Of a stretch of DNA of 64,000 nucleotides, positions 44,131-53,294 are shown piece by piece. The position numbers were made by a program, and so were the translations under genes. Source of the DNA: Ramlibacter sp. (GTDB taxonomy: Bacteria; Pseudomonadota; Gammaproteobacteria; Burkholderiales; Burkholderiaceae_C); contig NZ_JARXAB010000053.1 in assembly GCF_029866045.1 (NCBI RefSeq), positions 1 through 64,000 of the forward strand. The letters run 5' to 3'. The notes beneath the pieces are model-generated. The model ran no database searches, had not been told where the DNA came from, and saw only the letters and a program-made list of their open reading frames with translations. The first letter of the stretch is position 1, and every line of letters begins with the position of its first letter.

Positions 44131-44429
44131 CGCGAACCTTTTATTGATTGGGGTAAACCCAGCCCGCCAAGCCGGACACAAACGACCCACTTGGCGCGGC
44201 AGGAGCCTGCTAGTCACTTTGAGGAGCACGACGGTGCATGTCAATGGGATTTCCACCCATCGCGCCCTGGGTGGGGCTGCAGCGCCCCGCCTCTCCTGGG
44301 CACAAGCATGCGCGGCAGCGACGCGCCATCCGGGTGAACGCGAGGTGTCCGGCAGCGCTCGCTTTGCTAAATTAGACCGCTTGGAAACCCCTGCAGAAGG
44401 TGCAGGAGCGACCCCTCAAAAGGATACCC
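44131..44429. promoter_or_regulatory. Divergent gap between the two halves of the peptide-transport locus
   Basis: This 299-base stretch has no gene I can support. It contains a small AT-richer segment (about 44362-44375) that may hold a promoter and a hairpin CCTGCA-GAAGG-TGCAGG at 44390-44406 in the leader of the creatininase gene. AAAAGGA lies before the ATG at 44430. No regulator gene is adjacent. Confidence 0.35.
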
Positions 44430-45128
44430 ATGCGCATCGCCGAGACGAACTGGATGCAGGTCGAAGAGTACCTGCGCCACGACGACCGCTGCGTGCTCCC
44501 CATCGGCAGCACCGAGCAGCACGCCTACCTAAGCCTGTGCGTCGACCTGATCCTGTCGGAGCGCGTGTCGGCCGACGCAGCGCAGCCGCTGGGCGTGCCC
44601 GTGTTCCCCGTCGTGCCCTACGGCATCACGCCGTACTTCGCCGACTTTCCGGGCACGGTGTCGTTGCGCGTTGGCACCTACATTGCGCTCATCGAAGACA
44701 TTCTGGAAAGCCTGCGGCAAAGCGGCTTTCGTCGGGTGCTGGTGGTCAACGGCCACGGGGGGAACAACCCGGCCCAGGGCTTCATCAGCGAGTGGATGGG
44801 CCGGCGGCGGGATATGCGGGTGCGTTTTCACAACTGGTGGAACGCCCCCAAGACCTGGGCCCATGTGCAACGCATTGACCCCGCGGCCTCGCATGCCAGC
44901 TGGATGGAAAACTTCCCCTGGACCCGCTTGCCTGGCGTGACGATGCCAACCGGTGCCAAGCCGGTGGTCGACTACGCCAAGCTGCAGATGTCCAGCCCGG
45001 CGCAAGTGCGGGAGCTGGTGGGCGACGGCAACTACCACGGCCTGTACGAGCGCCCCGACCACGAGGTACTGGCGCTGTGGGAAACCGCCGTGCAGGAAAC
45101 CCGATCGCTCATTGAAGGCGGCTGGTGA
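44430..45128 (+). CDS. Creatininase-family amidohydrolase
   Basis: ATG 44430 (AAGGA upstream) gives 232 residues. The family's metal ligands are visible: Glu29 and His31 in IGSTEQHAYL, Asp39 in CVDLIL, and His109 in VVNGHGGNN. Creatininase-type enzymes open cyclic amides or hydrolyse amide bonds of small compounds with zinc or manganese. It precedes the permease genes by 42 bases, so its substrate is probably what the transporter takes up. Specificity cannot be read from sequence. Confidence 0.9.
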   Translation: MRIAETNWMQVEEYLRHDDRCVLPIGSTEQHAYLSLCVDLILSERVSADAAQPLGVPVFPVVPYGITPYFADFPGTVSLRVGTYIALIEDILESLRQSGFRRVLVVNGHGGNNPAQGFISEWMGRRRDMRVRFHNWWNAPKTWAHVQRIDPAASHASWMENFPWTRLPGVTMPTGAKPVVDYAKLQMSSPAQVRELVGDGNYHGLYERPDHEVLALWETAVQETRSLIEGGW

Positions 45129-45170
45129 GACACGCACGACGTCGCGAGCTTCAGCCGCGTCAGGATTGAT

Positions 45171-46142
45171 ATGCTGGGATTGCTGATCAGCCGTCTTATC
45201 CAGGCCTGCCTGGTGATGCTGGTCATTTCGGTGCTCGTCTTCGTGGGCGTTTACGCGGTCGGCAACCCGATCGACGTGTTGATTGGCCCGGATGTCACCC
45301 AGGAGATCCGCCAGCAGACCATCGAACGGTATGGGCTGAATCAACCCTTGTGGCTGCAGTACCTGGCTTTTCTCCAGCGCCTGCTGGTCGGCGATCTCGG
45401 CACCTCCTTCGTTTTCAACATGCCCGTGTTGAGCCTGATCCTGAGCCGCGTGCCTGCCACGTTGGAGATCGCCCTGCTGGCTGTCTTGGGAGCCACCCTG
45501 ATCGGCGTGCCCATCGGCATGCTCGCCGGGTGGCGGCCGCACCATCCGCTGTCGCGGCTGGCGATGGGGGTGTCGGTGCTCGGCTTTTCTGTGCCCACCT
45601 TCTGGATCGGGCTGGTGCTGATCCTCGTGTTCGCGGTCTGGTTGGGGTGGCTGCCGGCAGGCGGGCGAGGGCCTACGCTCGCCTGGTTCGGTATCGAATG
45701 GAGCGTGCTCACGCTCGAGGGCTGGAAGCACCTGTTGCTGCCAGCGGTCAATCTGGCTCTCTTCAAAATGGCACTGATGATGCGACTGGCGCGCGCGAGC
45801 ACGCGCGAGCTGATGCTCAGCGACACGGTGCGGCTGGCGCGCGCCACCGGGCAATCCGAGGCCACCATCCTGCGCCGGCATGTGCTGCGGCTGATCTCCA
45901 TCCCCATCGTCACCGTCTTCGGACTCGAGCTGGGCGCCACCCTGGCGTTTGCCGTGGTCACTGAGACCATCTTTTCCTGGCCCGGTGCGGGCAAGCTCAT
46001 CATCGACTCCATCCAGGCGCTGGACCGGCCCGTCATGGTGGGCTATTTGATGCTGGTGGCCTTGCTCTTCACCACCATCAACCTCGTTGCCGATTTGCTG
46101 TACGCGCTGCTCGATCCGCGCTTGAGGAGTCGACGCACATGA
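45171..46142 (+). CDS. dppB: ABC transporter permease, DppB family
   Basis: This 323-residue protein has six predicted membrane helices. It shows the DppB N-terminal helix with a following RYGLNQPLWLQYLAFLQRLLVGDLGTS segment, the GVPTFW-like FSVPTFWIGLVLI stretch, and the ATPase-contact EAA loop around VRLARATGQSEATILRRHVLR. It forms the inner-membrane channel with the next gene product. It overlaps dppC by four bases. Confidence 0.92.
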   Translation: MLGLLISRLIQACLVMLVISVLVFVGVYAVGNPIDVLIGPDVTQEIRQQTIERYGLNQPLWLQYLAFLQRLLVGDLGTSFVFNMPVLSLILSRVPATLEIALLAVLGATLIGVPIGMLAGWRPHHPLSRLAMGVSVLGFSVPTFWIGLVLILVFAVWLGWLPAGGRGPTLAWFGIEWSVLTLEGWKHLLLPAVNLALFKMALMMRLARASTRELMLSDTVRLARATGQSEATILRRHVLRLISIPIVTVFGLELGATLAFAVVTETIFSWPGAGKLIIDSIQALDRPVMVGYLMLVALLFTTINLVADLLYALLDPRLRSRRT

Positions 46143-47005
46143 GGCTGGACCGCTTCTGGATGGAATACCGAGACAACCGGATCGCCGTCGTCGCGCTGGT
46201 GGTTGCCCTCCTGATGATGGCCGCAGCGCTCGCCGCGCCGTGGATCTCACCGCAGGACCCCTATGACCTCGCAAGCCTGCGACTGATGGACGCGCGCAAG
46301 CCGCCAGGGCATGTGAATGCAGAAGGAACCACTTACCTCCTTGGCACCGACGCGCAGGGCCGCGACGTGCTGTCGGCCATCCTGCACGGCCTGCGCCTGT
46401 CCATCCAGATCAGCCTGATCGCCGGCGCCATTGCCTTCTCGCTCGGAGCGACGCTCGGCGCCACCGCTGCGTTCGCGGGCGGAAGATTCGAGTCGGTGAT
46501 CATGCGCATCGTGGATCTGCAGCTGTCCTTCCCGGCCATCCTGCTGGCGCTGGTGATTTCCGCTGCCCTCGGTCAGGGGCGCTGGCAGATGATTGCCGCG
46601 CTCGTGGCCGCGCAATACGCCTACTTCGCCCGCACCACGCACGGCGCCGCCGCGGCCGAACGCAGCAAGGACTACGTCGAGGCCGCCCTGTCCACGCCGC
46701 TGCCTGCCTGGCGGGTGGTGATGCGCCACATCCTGCCCAACTGCCTACCCCCGCTGATCGTGGTCGGTACCGTTCAAGTGGCCAACGCGATCTCGTTGGA
46801 AGCCACGCTGTCCTTCCTCGGGTTAGGGCTCCCTGTGACCGAGCCCTCGCTGGGCATGTTGATTGCAAACGGCTTCCAGTACCTGCTGTCGGGGCGTTAC
46901 TGGATCTCCATCTACCCCGGCATCGCGCTCATTTTGCTCATCGTCTCCATCAATCTCGTCGGCGACCAGGTGCGCGACCAGTTCAACCCAAGGCTGCGGC
47001 GATGA
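46139..47005 (+). CDS. dppC: ABC transporter permease, DppC family
   Basis: This 288-residue protein opens with the OppC_N-type segment (NRIAVVALVVALLMM). It then has LGTDAQGRDVLSAILHGLRLS, typical of DppC, and the EAA loop around SKDYVEAALSTPLPAWRVVMRHILPN. It pairs with DppB. Both ends overlap neighbouring genes by four bases, so the four transporter genes are tightly coupled. Confidence 0.93.
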   Translation: MRLDRFWMEYRDNRIAVVALVVALLMMAAALAAPWISPQDPYDLASLRLMDARKPPGHVNAEGTTYLLGTDAQGRDVLSAILHGLRLSIQISLIAGAIAFSLGATLGATAAFAGGRFESVIMRIVDLQLSFPAILLALVISAALGQGRWQMIAALVAAQYAYFARTTHGAAAAERSKDYVEAALSTPLPAWRVVMRHILPNCLPPLIVVGTVQVANAISLEATLSFLGLGLPVTEPSLGMLIANGFQYLLSGRYWISIYPGIALILLIVSINLVGDQVRDQFNPRLRR

Positions 47006-48069
47006 GCGAGGCCACGCAGCTGTCGTCAGCGCCGGGGACTGCCGTCGACGGGCTCGAGCCGGTCATGTCGGTGCGGGATCTGCGTACGCATTTCGAGCAA
47101 CGCCACGCCACCCTCAAGGCGGTGGACGGGGTGAGCTTCGACCTGTACGCGGGAGAGACCGTCGGTCTAGTGGGCGAGTCGGGCTCGGGCAAGAGCGTCA
47201 CCGGGTACTCGCTGCTGGGTCTGATCGACGCGCCGGGGCGCATTGTCGGCGGCTCGGTTCACCTGGCTGGACAACAGCTGGTAGGCCTTGACGCCGCCGG
47301 TCTGCGAGCCGTGCGGGGCCGCCAGTTGGCGATGATCTTCCAGGACCCGATGGCCACGCTCAATCCGGTGCTGACCATCGGCGCCCAGATGCAACTGGCC
47401 CTGCAGGCCCACGGACGTATCCCCGAGGCCCAGGCGCGCGCGCGCTGCGTCGAGGTGCTGCGCCAGGTGGGCATCCCCGACCCGGAGCGACGACTACAGG
47501 CCTGGCCGCACCAGTTCTCCGGCGGCATGCGCCAGCGGGTGGCGATCGCCATCGCCTTGCTGCACAAGCCCCAGGTCATCGTCGCCGACGAGCCGACCAC
47601 CGCCTTGGACGTCTCGATCCAGGCGCAAATCCTCACCGAGATCCACCGTTTAGTCCAAGACAGCGGCACCGCACTGCTGTGGATCAGCCACGATCTCGCC
47701 ACGGTGGCGGCGATCGCGAGGCGCGTGCTGGTCATGTACGCCGGGCGCATCGTCGAAGAAGGGCCGACGCGGGCGGTGCTCCATGCCCCGCGACACCCGT
47801 ACACCGCCGGCTTGCTCGGATCGCTGCCGCAATCGTCGACGCCAGGCCAGCCCCTGGCCCAGATTCCCGGCTCGCCTCCGCCCTTGGATGCACTGCCAGC
47901 GGGCTGCAGCTTCGCAGATCGTTGTCCCCATGCCCAGGCACGCTGCCGGGAGGAGGCGCCCCCGCGCGTGAGCGACGGTGACCGCGCATGGCGTTGCCAC
48001 TTTCCGCTGCATCTCGCAGATGCCGAACCACGCGCTTCCGGCGCTTCTGGCGCTTCCGGCACCCGCTGA
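47002..48069 (+). CDS. dppD: ABC transporter ATP-binding protein, DppD family
   Basis: This 355-residue protein has Walker [10 protein letters not shown]-loop [12 protein letters not shown], signature FSGGMRQRV, Walker [13 protein letters not shown] and the switch His in ISHD. The C-terminal oligopeptide-transporter extension ends with a cysteine-containing loop ([14 protein letters not shown]), which in DppD relatives can hold an iron-sulfur cluster. It drives transport together with DppF. Confidence 0.94.
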   Translation: MSEATQLSSAPGTAVDGLEPVMSVRDLRTHFEQRHATLKAVDGVSFDLYAGETVGLVGESGSGKSVTGYSLLGLIDAPGRIVGGSVHLAGQQLVGLDAAGLRAVRGRQLAMIFQDPMATLNPVLTIGAQMQLALQAHGRIPEAQARARCVEVLRQVGIPDPERRLQAWPHQFSGGMRQRVAIAIALLHKPQVIVADEPTTALDVSIQAQILTEIHRLVQDSGTALLWISHDLATVAAIARRVLVMYAGRIVEEGPTRAVLHAPRHPYTAGLLGSLPQSSTPGQPLAQIPGSPPPLDALPAGCSFADRCPHAQARCREEAPPRVSDGDRAWRCHFPLHLADAEPRASGASGASGTR

Positions 48070-48079
48070 TCGCTACACC

Positions 48080-49102
48080 ATGAAGTCCGATTCCGCGCCC
48101 ATCCACCTCGAGGCCCGTGCGGTCTCACGCCGCTTCGAATCGCCCCCCGGCTTGAGCGAACGCGTCGCCGGCTGGTTCGGCACCGCCCCTCTGCCCAGCG
48201 TGGTGCGGGCGGTCGACCTGGCCGACCTTCAGGTGCGGCGCGGCGAGGTGCTGGGGCTGGTGGGCGAATCGGGCTGCGGAAAGAGCACGCTCGGGCGCAT
48301 GATGGCCGGGGTCTTGCCACCGAGCGCAGGCGAAATCCTGCTGGGGGGACAGCCCGTCATGGCGCCCGGCCCCCGAGGCCGCAAGACCACCTCACGCGTG
48401 CAGATGATCTTTCAGGATCCGTTCGCCTCGCTGGATCCGCGCATGCGCATCGGGGAGGCCTTGGCCGAAGGGCCACTTGCGCATGGTCTTGTGAACGCCG
48501 CTGGATCAGCCGCCTACGTCGCCCAGTGGCTGCAGCGTGTGGGCCTGCCGGCCGAGGCAGCCCAGCGCTACCCCCATCAGTTCTCGGGGGGGCAGCGGCA
48601 ACGAATCGCCATCGCCCGGGCACTGGCCATGCAGCCCGACACCCTGATCTGCGACGAACCCGTGGCGTCGCTGGATGTGTCGATTCAGGCCCAGGTTCTC
48701 AACCTCTTCCTGCAGCTGAAGGCCGACCTGTCGTTGACGATGGTCTTCATCAGCCACCATCTGGGCGTCGTGCGCCATCTCTGTGATCGTGTGGCGGTGA
48801 TGTACTTGGGGCGGATCGTCGAGGTCGCACCCGCCGACGCGCTCTATGCACATCCCCGCCACCCGTACACGCGGGCCCTGCTCGACAGCGTGCCGCGGCT
48901 TGATCTCCACAGCGAATCCGACGTCATCGCGCTGCCGGTCCCGATCCAGGGTGAGCTGCCCTCACCGCTGGCACCGCCGCCGGGCTGTCACTTCCATTTG
49001 CGCTGCCCGCAGGCGCAGGCGCAATGCCGCCAAGACGCCCCCGCCGTGGAGTTGGTCTCGGCGCAGCACCGCGTGTCGTGTCACCGGTGGCGGGAGATTT
49101 GA
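48080..49102 (+). CDS. dppF: ABC transporter ATP-binding protein, DppF family
   Basis: From ATG 48080 the product has 340 residues. Walker A is GESGCGKST, the Q-loop MIFQDPFASLDPR, the signature FSGGQRQRI, Walker B LICDEPVASLD and the switch His ISHHLGV. The C-terminal extension carries CHFHLRCPQAQAQC, as in DppF. It begins 10 bases after dppD and ends the accessory part of the window; the next feature is the tRNA-Phe terminator on the other strand. Confidence 0.93.
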   Translation: MKSDSAPIHLEARAVSRRFESPPGLSERVAGWFGTAPLPSVVRAVDLADLQVRRGEVLGLVGESGCGKSTLGRMMAGVLPPSAGEILLGGQPVMAPGPRGRKTTSRVQMIFQDPFASLDPRMRIGEALAEGPLAHGLVNAAGSAAYVAQWLQRVGLPAEAAQRYPHQFSGGQRQRIAIARALAMQPDTLICDEPVASLDVSIQAQVLNLFLQLKADLSLTMVFISHHLGVVRHLCDRVAVMYLGRIVEVAPADALYAHPRHPYTRALLDSVPRLDLHSESDVIALPVPIQGELPSPLAPPPGCHFHLRCPQAQAQCRQDAPAVELVSAQHRVSCHRWREI

Positions 49103-49252
49103 CTGAAGCCGCCAAGCTGGAGCGCCTGCGGACTTCTGGGCGCCACATCTGGAACGGTGATGGCCACAGACGGGGAGCGCACGCGGGGAGCACACGCGAG
49201 GGGCACATGCGCAGTGCCTGCAAGACCGTCGGGCGCAGGGCTGGTGCAAATG

Positions 49253-49281
49253 AAAACGCCCAACCGATAGAGGTTGGGCGT
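49253..49281 (-). terminator. Intrinsic terminator of tRNA-Phe
   Basis: Read on the - strand, a perfect 10-base stem (ACGCCCAACC / GGTTGGGCGT, with a 6-base loop; plus-strand 49256-49281) is followed by TTTT. It begins 8 bases past the tRNA 3' end. Confidence 0.85.
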
Positions 49282-49288
49282 GGAAGGG

Positions 49289-49364
49289 TGGTGGCCTGGG
49301 GCGGAATCGAACCACCGACACGCGGATTTTCAATCCGCTGCTCTACCAACTGAGCTACCGGGCC
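49289..49364 (-). tRNA. tRNA-Phe (GAA)
   Basis: This 76-base tRNA has an encoded CCA end. The D arm is GCTC-AGTTGGTA-GAGC, the anticodon stem-loop GCGGA-TTGAAAA-TCCGC gives anticodon GAA, and the T arm is GGTGG-TTCGATT-CCGCC. The acceptor stem (GGCCCGG / CCAGGCC) has one C-A mismatch at the 5-68 pair; the other six pairs are Watson-Crick. The variable loop is GTGTC. It lies at the border between the accessory region and the ntr/rpo core. Confidence 0.96.
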
Positions 49365-49374
49365 AGAGCGGCGG

Positions 49375-49380
49375 AGTATA
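49375..49380 (-). promoter_or_regulatory. -10 element of the tRNA-Phe promoter
   Basis: On the - strand TATACT (5 of 6 to consensus) lies 10 bases before the mature tRNA 5' end, giving a very short leader. I see no good -35 hexamer at the expected distance. Confidence 0.45.
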
Positions 49381-49495
49381 GCAGACGCATTTCAGACCGG
49401 GCCGCAGGGAGGGACCCTTCCGTGCTTCTGAAGCCAGAACTGGCAAATGCGGACCGAGGCCCCCGGATGGCGCGCCTTGAACGGCGGCCCGTGGT

Positions 49496-50215
49496 TCAGC
49501 CGCCGCTGCGCCGACCACGCGACAGGTCGACCCCGAGCTGCTTGAGCTTGCGATAAAGATGCGTGCGCTCGAGGCCGGTCTTCTCGGCCACGCGGGTCAT
49601 GGAGCCCCCTTCACGCGCTAAATGAAATTCGAAGTAGCACTTCTCGAATTCGTCACGTGCGTCGCGCAGCGGTTTGTCGAGGTCGAAGGTCTGCTGCGCC
49701 TGCGGGCCCAGGTCGGCCATGGCGGGCACACCCTGACCGCCGGTCATGGCGCTCTCGACGGTGAGCTCACCGACCGGAAGCGCCGCCGCGCCGGCAGGGG
49801 CTGGGGCAATAGCACCCCCCGGCCTGCGGACGCCTGCGGCCGGTACGGGCGCCTGGCGATTGAGGCCCGCCTCCACCGCTTTGAGCAGCTTTTGCAGGGT
49901 GATGGGTTTTTCGAGGAAGGACTGGGCACCGATTTTAGTGGCCTCGACCGCGGTCTCGATGGTGGCGTGGCCACTCATCATGATGACGGGCATGGTCAAA
50001 AGGCCGGTCGAGGACCACTCTTTGAGCAAGGTGACGCCATCGGTGTCTGGCATCCAGATGTCCAGCAGCACCAGGTCGGGCTGGGCCTGCTGCCGCAGGG
50101 CACGGGCCTGGGAGGCGTTCTCGGCCAACTCGACTTGATGACCCTCGTCATTCAGGATTTCGGAGAGCAGCTCGCGGATGCCGTGCTCGTCGTCAACCAC
50201 CAGGATATTTGCCAT
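49496..50215 (-). CDS. ntrX: Short NtrX-type response regulator (receiver plus Fis HTH)
   Basis: This 239-residue protein has a receiver domain (1-120) with phosphoacceptor Asp52 in LVLLDIWMPD and lysine in FLEKP. A Pro/Ala/Gly-rich linker (about 122-165) leads to a Fis-type helix-turn-helix near the C-terminus (TRVAEKTGLERTHLYRKLKQLGVD). The sigma54-activating AAA+ domain of classical NtrX is absent, so it cannot activate sigma54 promoters by the normal route. It follows ntrY by 63 bases and is its expected partner. Its role is probably in nitrogen or redox regulation. Confidence 0.9.
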   Translation of the reverse strand: MANILVVDDEHGIRELLSEILNDEGHQVELAENASQARALRQQAQPDLVLLDIWMPDTDGVTLLKEWSSTGLLTMPVIMMSGHATIETAVEATKIGAQSFLEKPITLQKLLKAVEAGLNRQAPVPAAGVRRPGGAIAPAPAGAAALPVGELTVESAMTGGQGVPAMADLGPQAQQTFDLDKPLRDARDEFEKCYFEFHLAREGGSMTRVAEKTGLERTHLYRKLKQLGVDLSRGRRSGG

Positions 50216-50278
50216 TTTGAAAAGCGATGCCTACGCGTCAAGCCCAAGTCCCACGCACGGCCCGAATCGGAATTGATG

Positions 50279-52639
50279 TCAGGCCGCAACGCTGAATGAT
50301 AGCGAGACTTGTGCCCCCGCCAAACGGCCGTCCTCGAGACGGTTCTTGAGGTCGATACGGGCGCCATGCTCGTCAGCGATTTTCTTGACAACGGCCAGTC
50401 CCAGGCCAGTGCCCTTGGCCTTGGTGGTGACGTAGGGCTCGAAAGCACGCTTGAGAATGTGCTCGGGGAACCCGCCGCCACTGTCATTGACCACCAGCCG
50501 CACCCGGTTGGAGCCTTCGTTCCACTGGGTGCGCAACACCACCTCGTGGGGGCCGGCGCTAGCTGACACCGTATCGGTTGCGTCCTGCGCGTTTTGCAGC
50601 AGGTTGTGGATCACCTGCCGCAGCTGCATCGCGTCGCCCAGGATGGCCGGGCAGGCTGGGTCGAGCTCGAGCCGGACGGGAACCAGGGCGGCAGACGAGG
50701 CAGCGCCCGCGTCGCCGATTTCGCGGCCATAGAGCTGCAGCACGTCGTTGACCAACTCGTTGAGGTCGACTGGCCGAAGTTCGGCTGCGGGCAGGCGGGC
50801 ATAGTCGCGGAACTCATTGACGAGCCGCTTCATCGCGTCGACCTGATCGACGATGGTCCGGACCGACTTGGCCAAGATGACGCGTTCGGGCTCGGCCACC
50901 TTGCCCTCGAGCTTCATCGCGAGCCGCTCGGCCGAGAGCTGAATGGGGGTGAGCGGGTTCTTGATTTCGTGGGCCAGCCGGCGCGCCACCTCGCCCCAGG
51001 CCCGCGCGCGCTGGGCGGAAACAATTTCGGAGATGTCGTCGAGCACGAGCAGGTGCGCGCTGCGCCCGCCGGCGTCAGCGGGCATGTCGGCCCCGCGCAC
51101 GACCACGGTCACCGCCTCGTGGTTGCCCAGTGGCGAGCCTGGCATGTGGCCGCCGAGCTCGAAGGATTGCTGCCAGTGGTCCAGGCCGTGTTGGCGGTCG
51201 GCGTGGTACTCGTCAAAGCGCCGGGTGACTGAGTCGCCGAAGGCCTGCAGGCCCTCCACCTGGGCCAGCGGCTTTCCCACGCAGGCGGCCAGGGGCGCCC
51301 GCAGGATGCGGGTGGCACCTGGGTTGCACGAGAGGATGCCGCCCTGATCATCGAGCACGATGATGCCGGCGGTGAGGTTGTCGAGGATGGTTTGCAGGTT
51401 GGCGCGAGCGGCATCGACCTGGCCGATGCTGCGGTCGACAGCGGCACGGGCATCGGCCAGCTGCTGCGTCATCTGCGCAAAGGAGCGGGTGAGCCCACCA
51501 AGTTCGTCCTTGCCTTGCAGCACTGGCTTGGGGCTGAGGTCGCCGGCGGCCACCTCGCGCACACCCGCCGCCAGCAACAGCAGCGGCCGCGCCAGGGAGT
51601 TACCCAGGACAACGGCCAGCAAGATGGCGCCGAACACTGCCAGCACGAGGCTGAGTGTGAGCGTGCCGATGTACATGCGGCGCAGGCCCTCGCGGCCCAG
51701 TGCGCGCTCCTGGTATTCGCGGTTGGCCTCCTGCACCGCGACTGCGTTGGCGACCAGGCTGGTGGGCAGGGGCTGGGTCACCTCGAGAACCCGCCCATCG
51801 GACAACAAGCCCAAGGTCGCTGGCGGCGCCAGCACCAGCACCCGCACACGGGGCGCGATCGCGGGAGCAGCGCCTGACGCGCCTGCGACACTCGCCTCCT
51901 CCAGGCCTTCGATGGCCGAGAACGTGCGCTGGATACGGACTGCACGCAGTTGGCTGGAGGTGAGCCGGTCGGGTGCCAGCTGGAAACTCAGCGGGCCGGC
52001 GCCGGCAACCAGCTGACCCGAACCGCTCCAAAGATTCACTTCACCCGCCCCCAGTTGGTCACGTAAGCGCTCGAGCACCAGGCCCGCTCCCGCGTCGGAC
52101 ACGCCCGAAAGTTGAGCGGCAGCATTTCGGGTCTTGCTGACAAGGTCGCCCGAACGGGCGTCGAGGGACGCGCGGCCCAGGCTCAGGCCCGCATCGAGCG
52201 CACCTTCGACCTTGACGTCAAACCAGCTCTCGATCGAGCGCGAGACGAACTGGTAGGACACGACGTAAATGAGCAGGCCAGGCGCCAAGCCCACCAGAGC
52301 GAAGATGAGGGCCAGCCGCACGAGTAGGCGGCTGCCGAATTTGCCGCGCCGCAGGCGCGAGAGGAGGCGAACGCCCATCCAGGCGATAGTGGCCAGCAGC
52401 ATGGCGGCGGCCACCACATTGACGATGAACAGCGTCTGGTAGTTGCGCTCGTAGAGATCGCGGTTGTCGGTGGCTTGGGCCAGCAGGAACAGCAGCACGA
52501 TGCCGAGGGCTGCGATGACCGCCGCTCCGACCGCCACCGCCCACTGGAAGACGCGGGAGTTGCGCACCCGGGGCGCCAGCCGCGCCGGGGGTGCCGAAGC
52601 CGGCGCGGTCGGGTCAAGGGCGCGATCGGGCTCGGTCAT
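50279..52639 (-). CDS. ntrY: NtrY-type membrane sensor histidine kinase
   Basis: ATG 52639 gives 786 residues; TTG 52645 is less likely. There are membrane helices near 30-55, 70-95 and 105-130, a periplasmic or extracytoplasmic domain, and a further helix near 330-355. A HAMP domain follows, then a PAS domain (about 410-520), a HisKA domain with the phosphorylated His in RRLAHEIKNPLTPIQLSAERL, and an ATPase domain with VVNDSGGGFPE and KGTGLGLAVVKKI. It should phosphorylate the short NtrX encoded next. The order DUF4390-ntrY-ntrX is common in beta-proteobacteria. Confidence 0.92.
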   Translation of the reverse strand: MTEPDRALDPTAPASAPPARLAPRVRNSRVFQWAVAVGAAVIAALGIVLLFLLAQATDNRDLYERNYQTLFIVNVVAAAMLLATIAWMGVRLLSRLRRGKFGSRLLVRLALIFALVGLAPGLLIYVVSYQFVSRSIESWFDVKVEGALDAGLSLGRASLDARSGDLVSKTRNAAAQLSGVSDAGAGLVLERLRDQLGAGEVNLWSGSGQLVAGAGPLSFQLAPDRLTSSQLRAVRIQRTFSAIEGLEEASVAGASGAAPAIAPRVRVLVLAPPATLGLLSDGRVLEVTQPLPTSLVANAVAVQEANREYQERALGREGLRRMYIGTLTLSLVLAVFGAILLAVVLGNSLARPLLLLAAGVREVAAGDLSPKPVLQGKDELGGLTRSFAQMTQQLADARAAVDRSIGQVDAARANLQTILDNLTAGIIVLDDQGGILSCNPGATRILRAPLAACVGKPLAQVEGLQAFGDSVTRRFDEYHADRQHGLDHWQQSFELGGHMPGSPLGNHEAVTVVVRGADMPADAGGRSAHLLVLDDISEIVSAQRARAWGEVARRLAHEIKNPLTPIQLSAERLAMKLEGKVAEPERVILAKSVRTIVDQVDAMKRLVNEFRDYARLPAAELRPVDLNELVNDVLQLYGREIGDAGAASSAALVPVRLELDPACPAILGDAMQLRQVIHNLLQNAQDATDTVSASAGPHEVVLRTQWNEGSNRVRLVVNDSGGGFPEHILKRAFEPYVTTKAKGTGLGLAVVKKIADEHGARIDLKNRLEDGRLAGAQVSLSFSVAA

Positions 52640-52661
52640 GGACAAGCGACGCGGTCCGCGC

Positions 52662-53294
52662 TCAGCGGGCTGGTTCAGGGTTCAGCCGCACGCTGCGGCT
52701 GGCGTCGAGGCCCGCGTCTTCTTGCCCGAGTGCGCCGATTTGCACGGGGCGAGGGAGCTGGGCGAGATCGAGGCGAAAGCGCAGGGTGACGGTGTAGCGG
52801 GGCGCTGCGCCGATCTCGGGCCCGTCGGCGATCTTCCAGCCGCCGATGCGCTCGATGGCAGCCATCGCCTCCTCGCGAGATTCGAAGGACTGGCCGAGCG
52901 CGGCGCCAGTGCTGGTGATCGGGCTGTTGGAGACCAGCAGGCGCCAGCGCCGGGTGAGCGGGTGGAAGGCCAGGCGCAGGTGGCGGGTGGCGCGGGCAAC
53001 TTCTTTGTCGGTCCAGTACCAGCGATCGCGAAATATGGCGGCCTCGGCAAGAAAAAAGAGCGGCAGGCCCTTTTGCAAGGCGTCATCAAGCTGGGCTGGC
53101 AGGTCGATGCGGATCTGGGCAGACAAGACAACGCCCTCGGCCACCCGCTCGGCGCTCAAGGAGGTGATCTCAGTCGCGGTGGCAGGTCCGGGCAACAAGG
53201 TCAGGAGCGGGGCCAGCAGGAGCACGGCCAAGGCTAGCAGCCTGTGCAGCCGCTCAAACCCGTTTGTCCAGGCGCGCGAAATAGAAGCCGTCAT
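52662..53294 (-). CDS. DUF4390-family protein
   Basis: The 210-residue product from ATG 53294 overlaps the end of rsmB by 41 bases. An N-terminal hydrophobic segment (about 17-40) is a signal peptide or anchor ending near ATA-TE. The rest is beta-rich: GVVLSAQIRIDLPAQLDDALQKGLPLFF and WRLLVSNSP with repeated basic residues. DUF4390 proteins sit beside ntrYX in this lineage; their function is not known. They may take part in envelope sensing by NtrY. Confidence 0.88.
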   Translation of the reverse strand: MTASISRAWTNGFERLHRLLALAVLLLAPLLTLLPGPATATEITSLSAERVAEGVVLSAQIRIDLPAQLDDALQKGLPLFFLAEAAIFRDRWYWTDKEVARATRHLRLAFHPLTRRWRLLVSNSPITSTGAALGQSFESREEAMAAIERIGGWKIADGPEIGAAPRYTVTLRFRLDLAQLPRPVQIGALGQEDAGLDASRSVRLNPEPAR

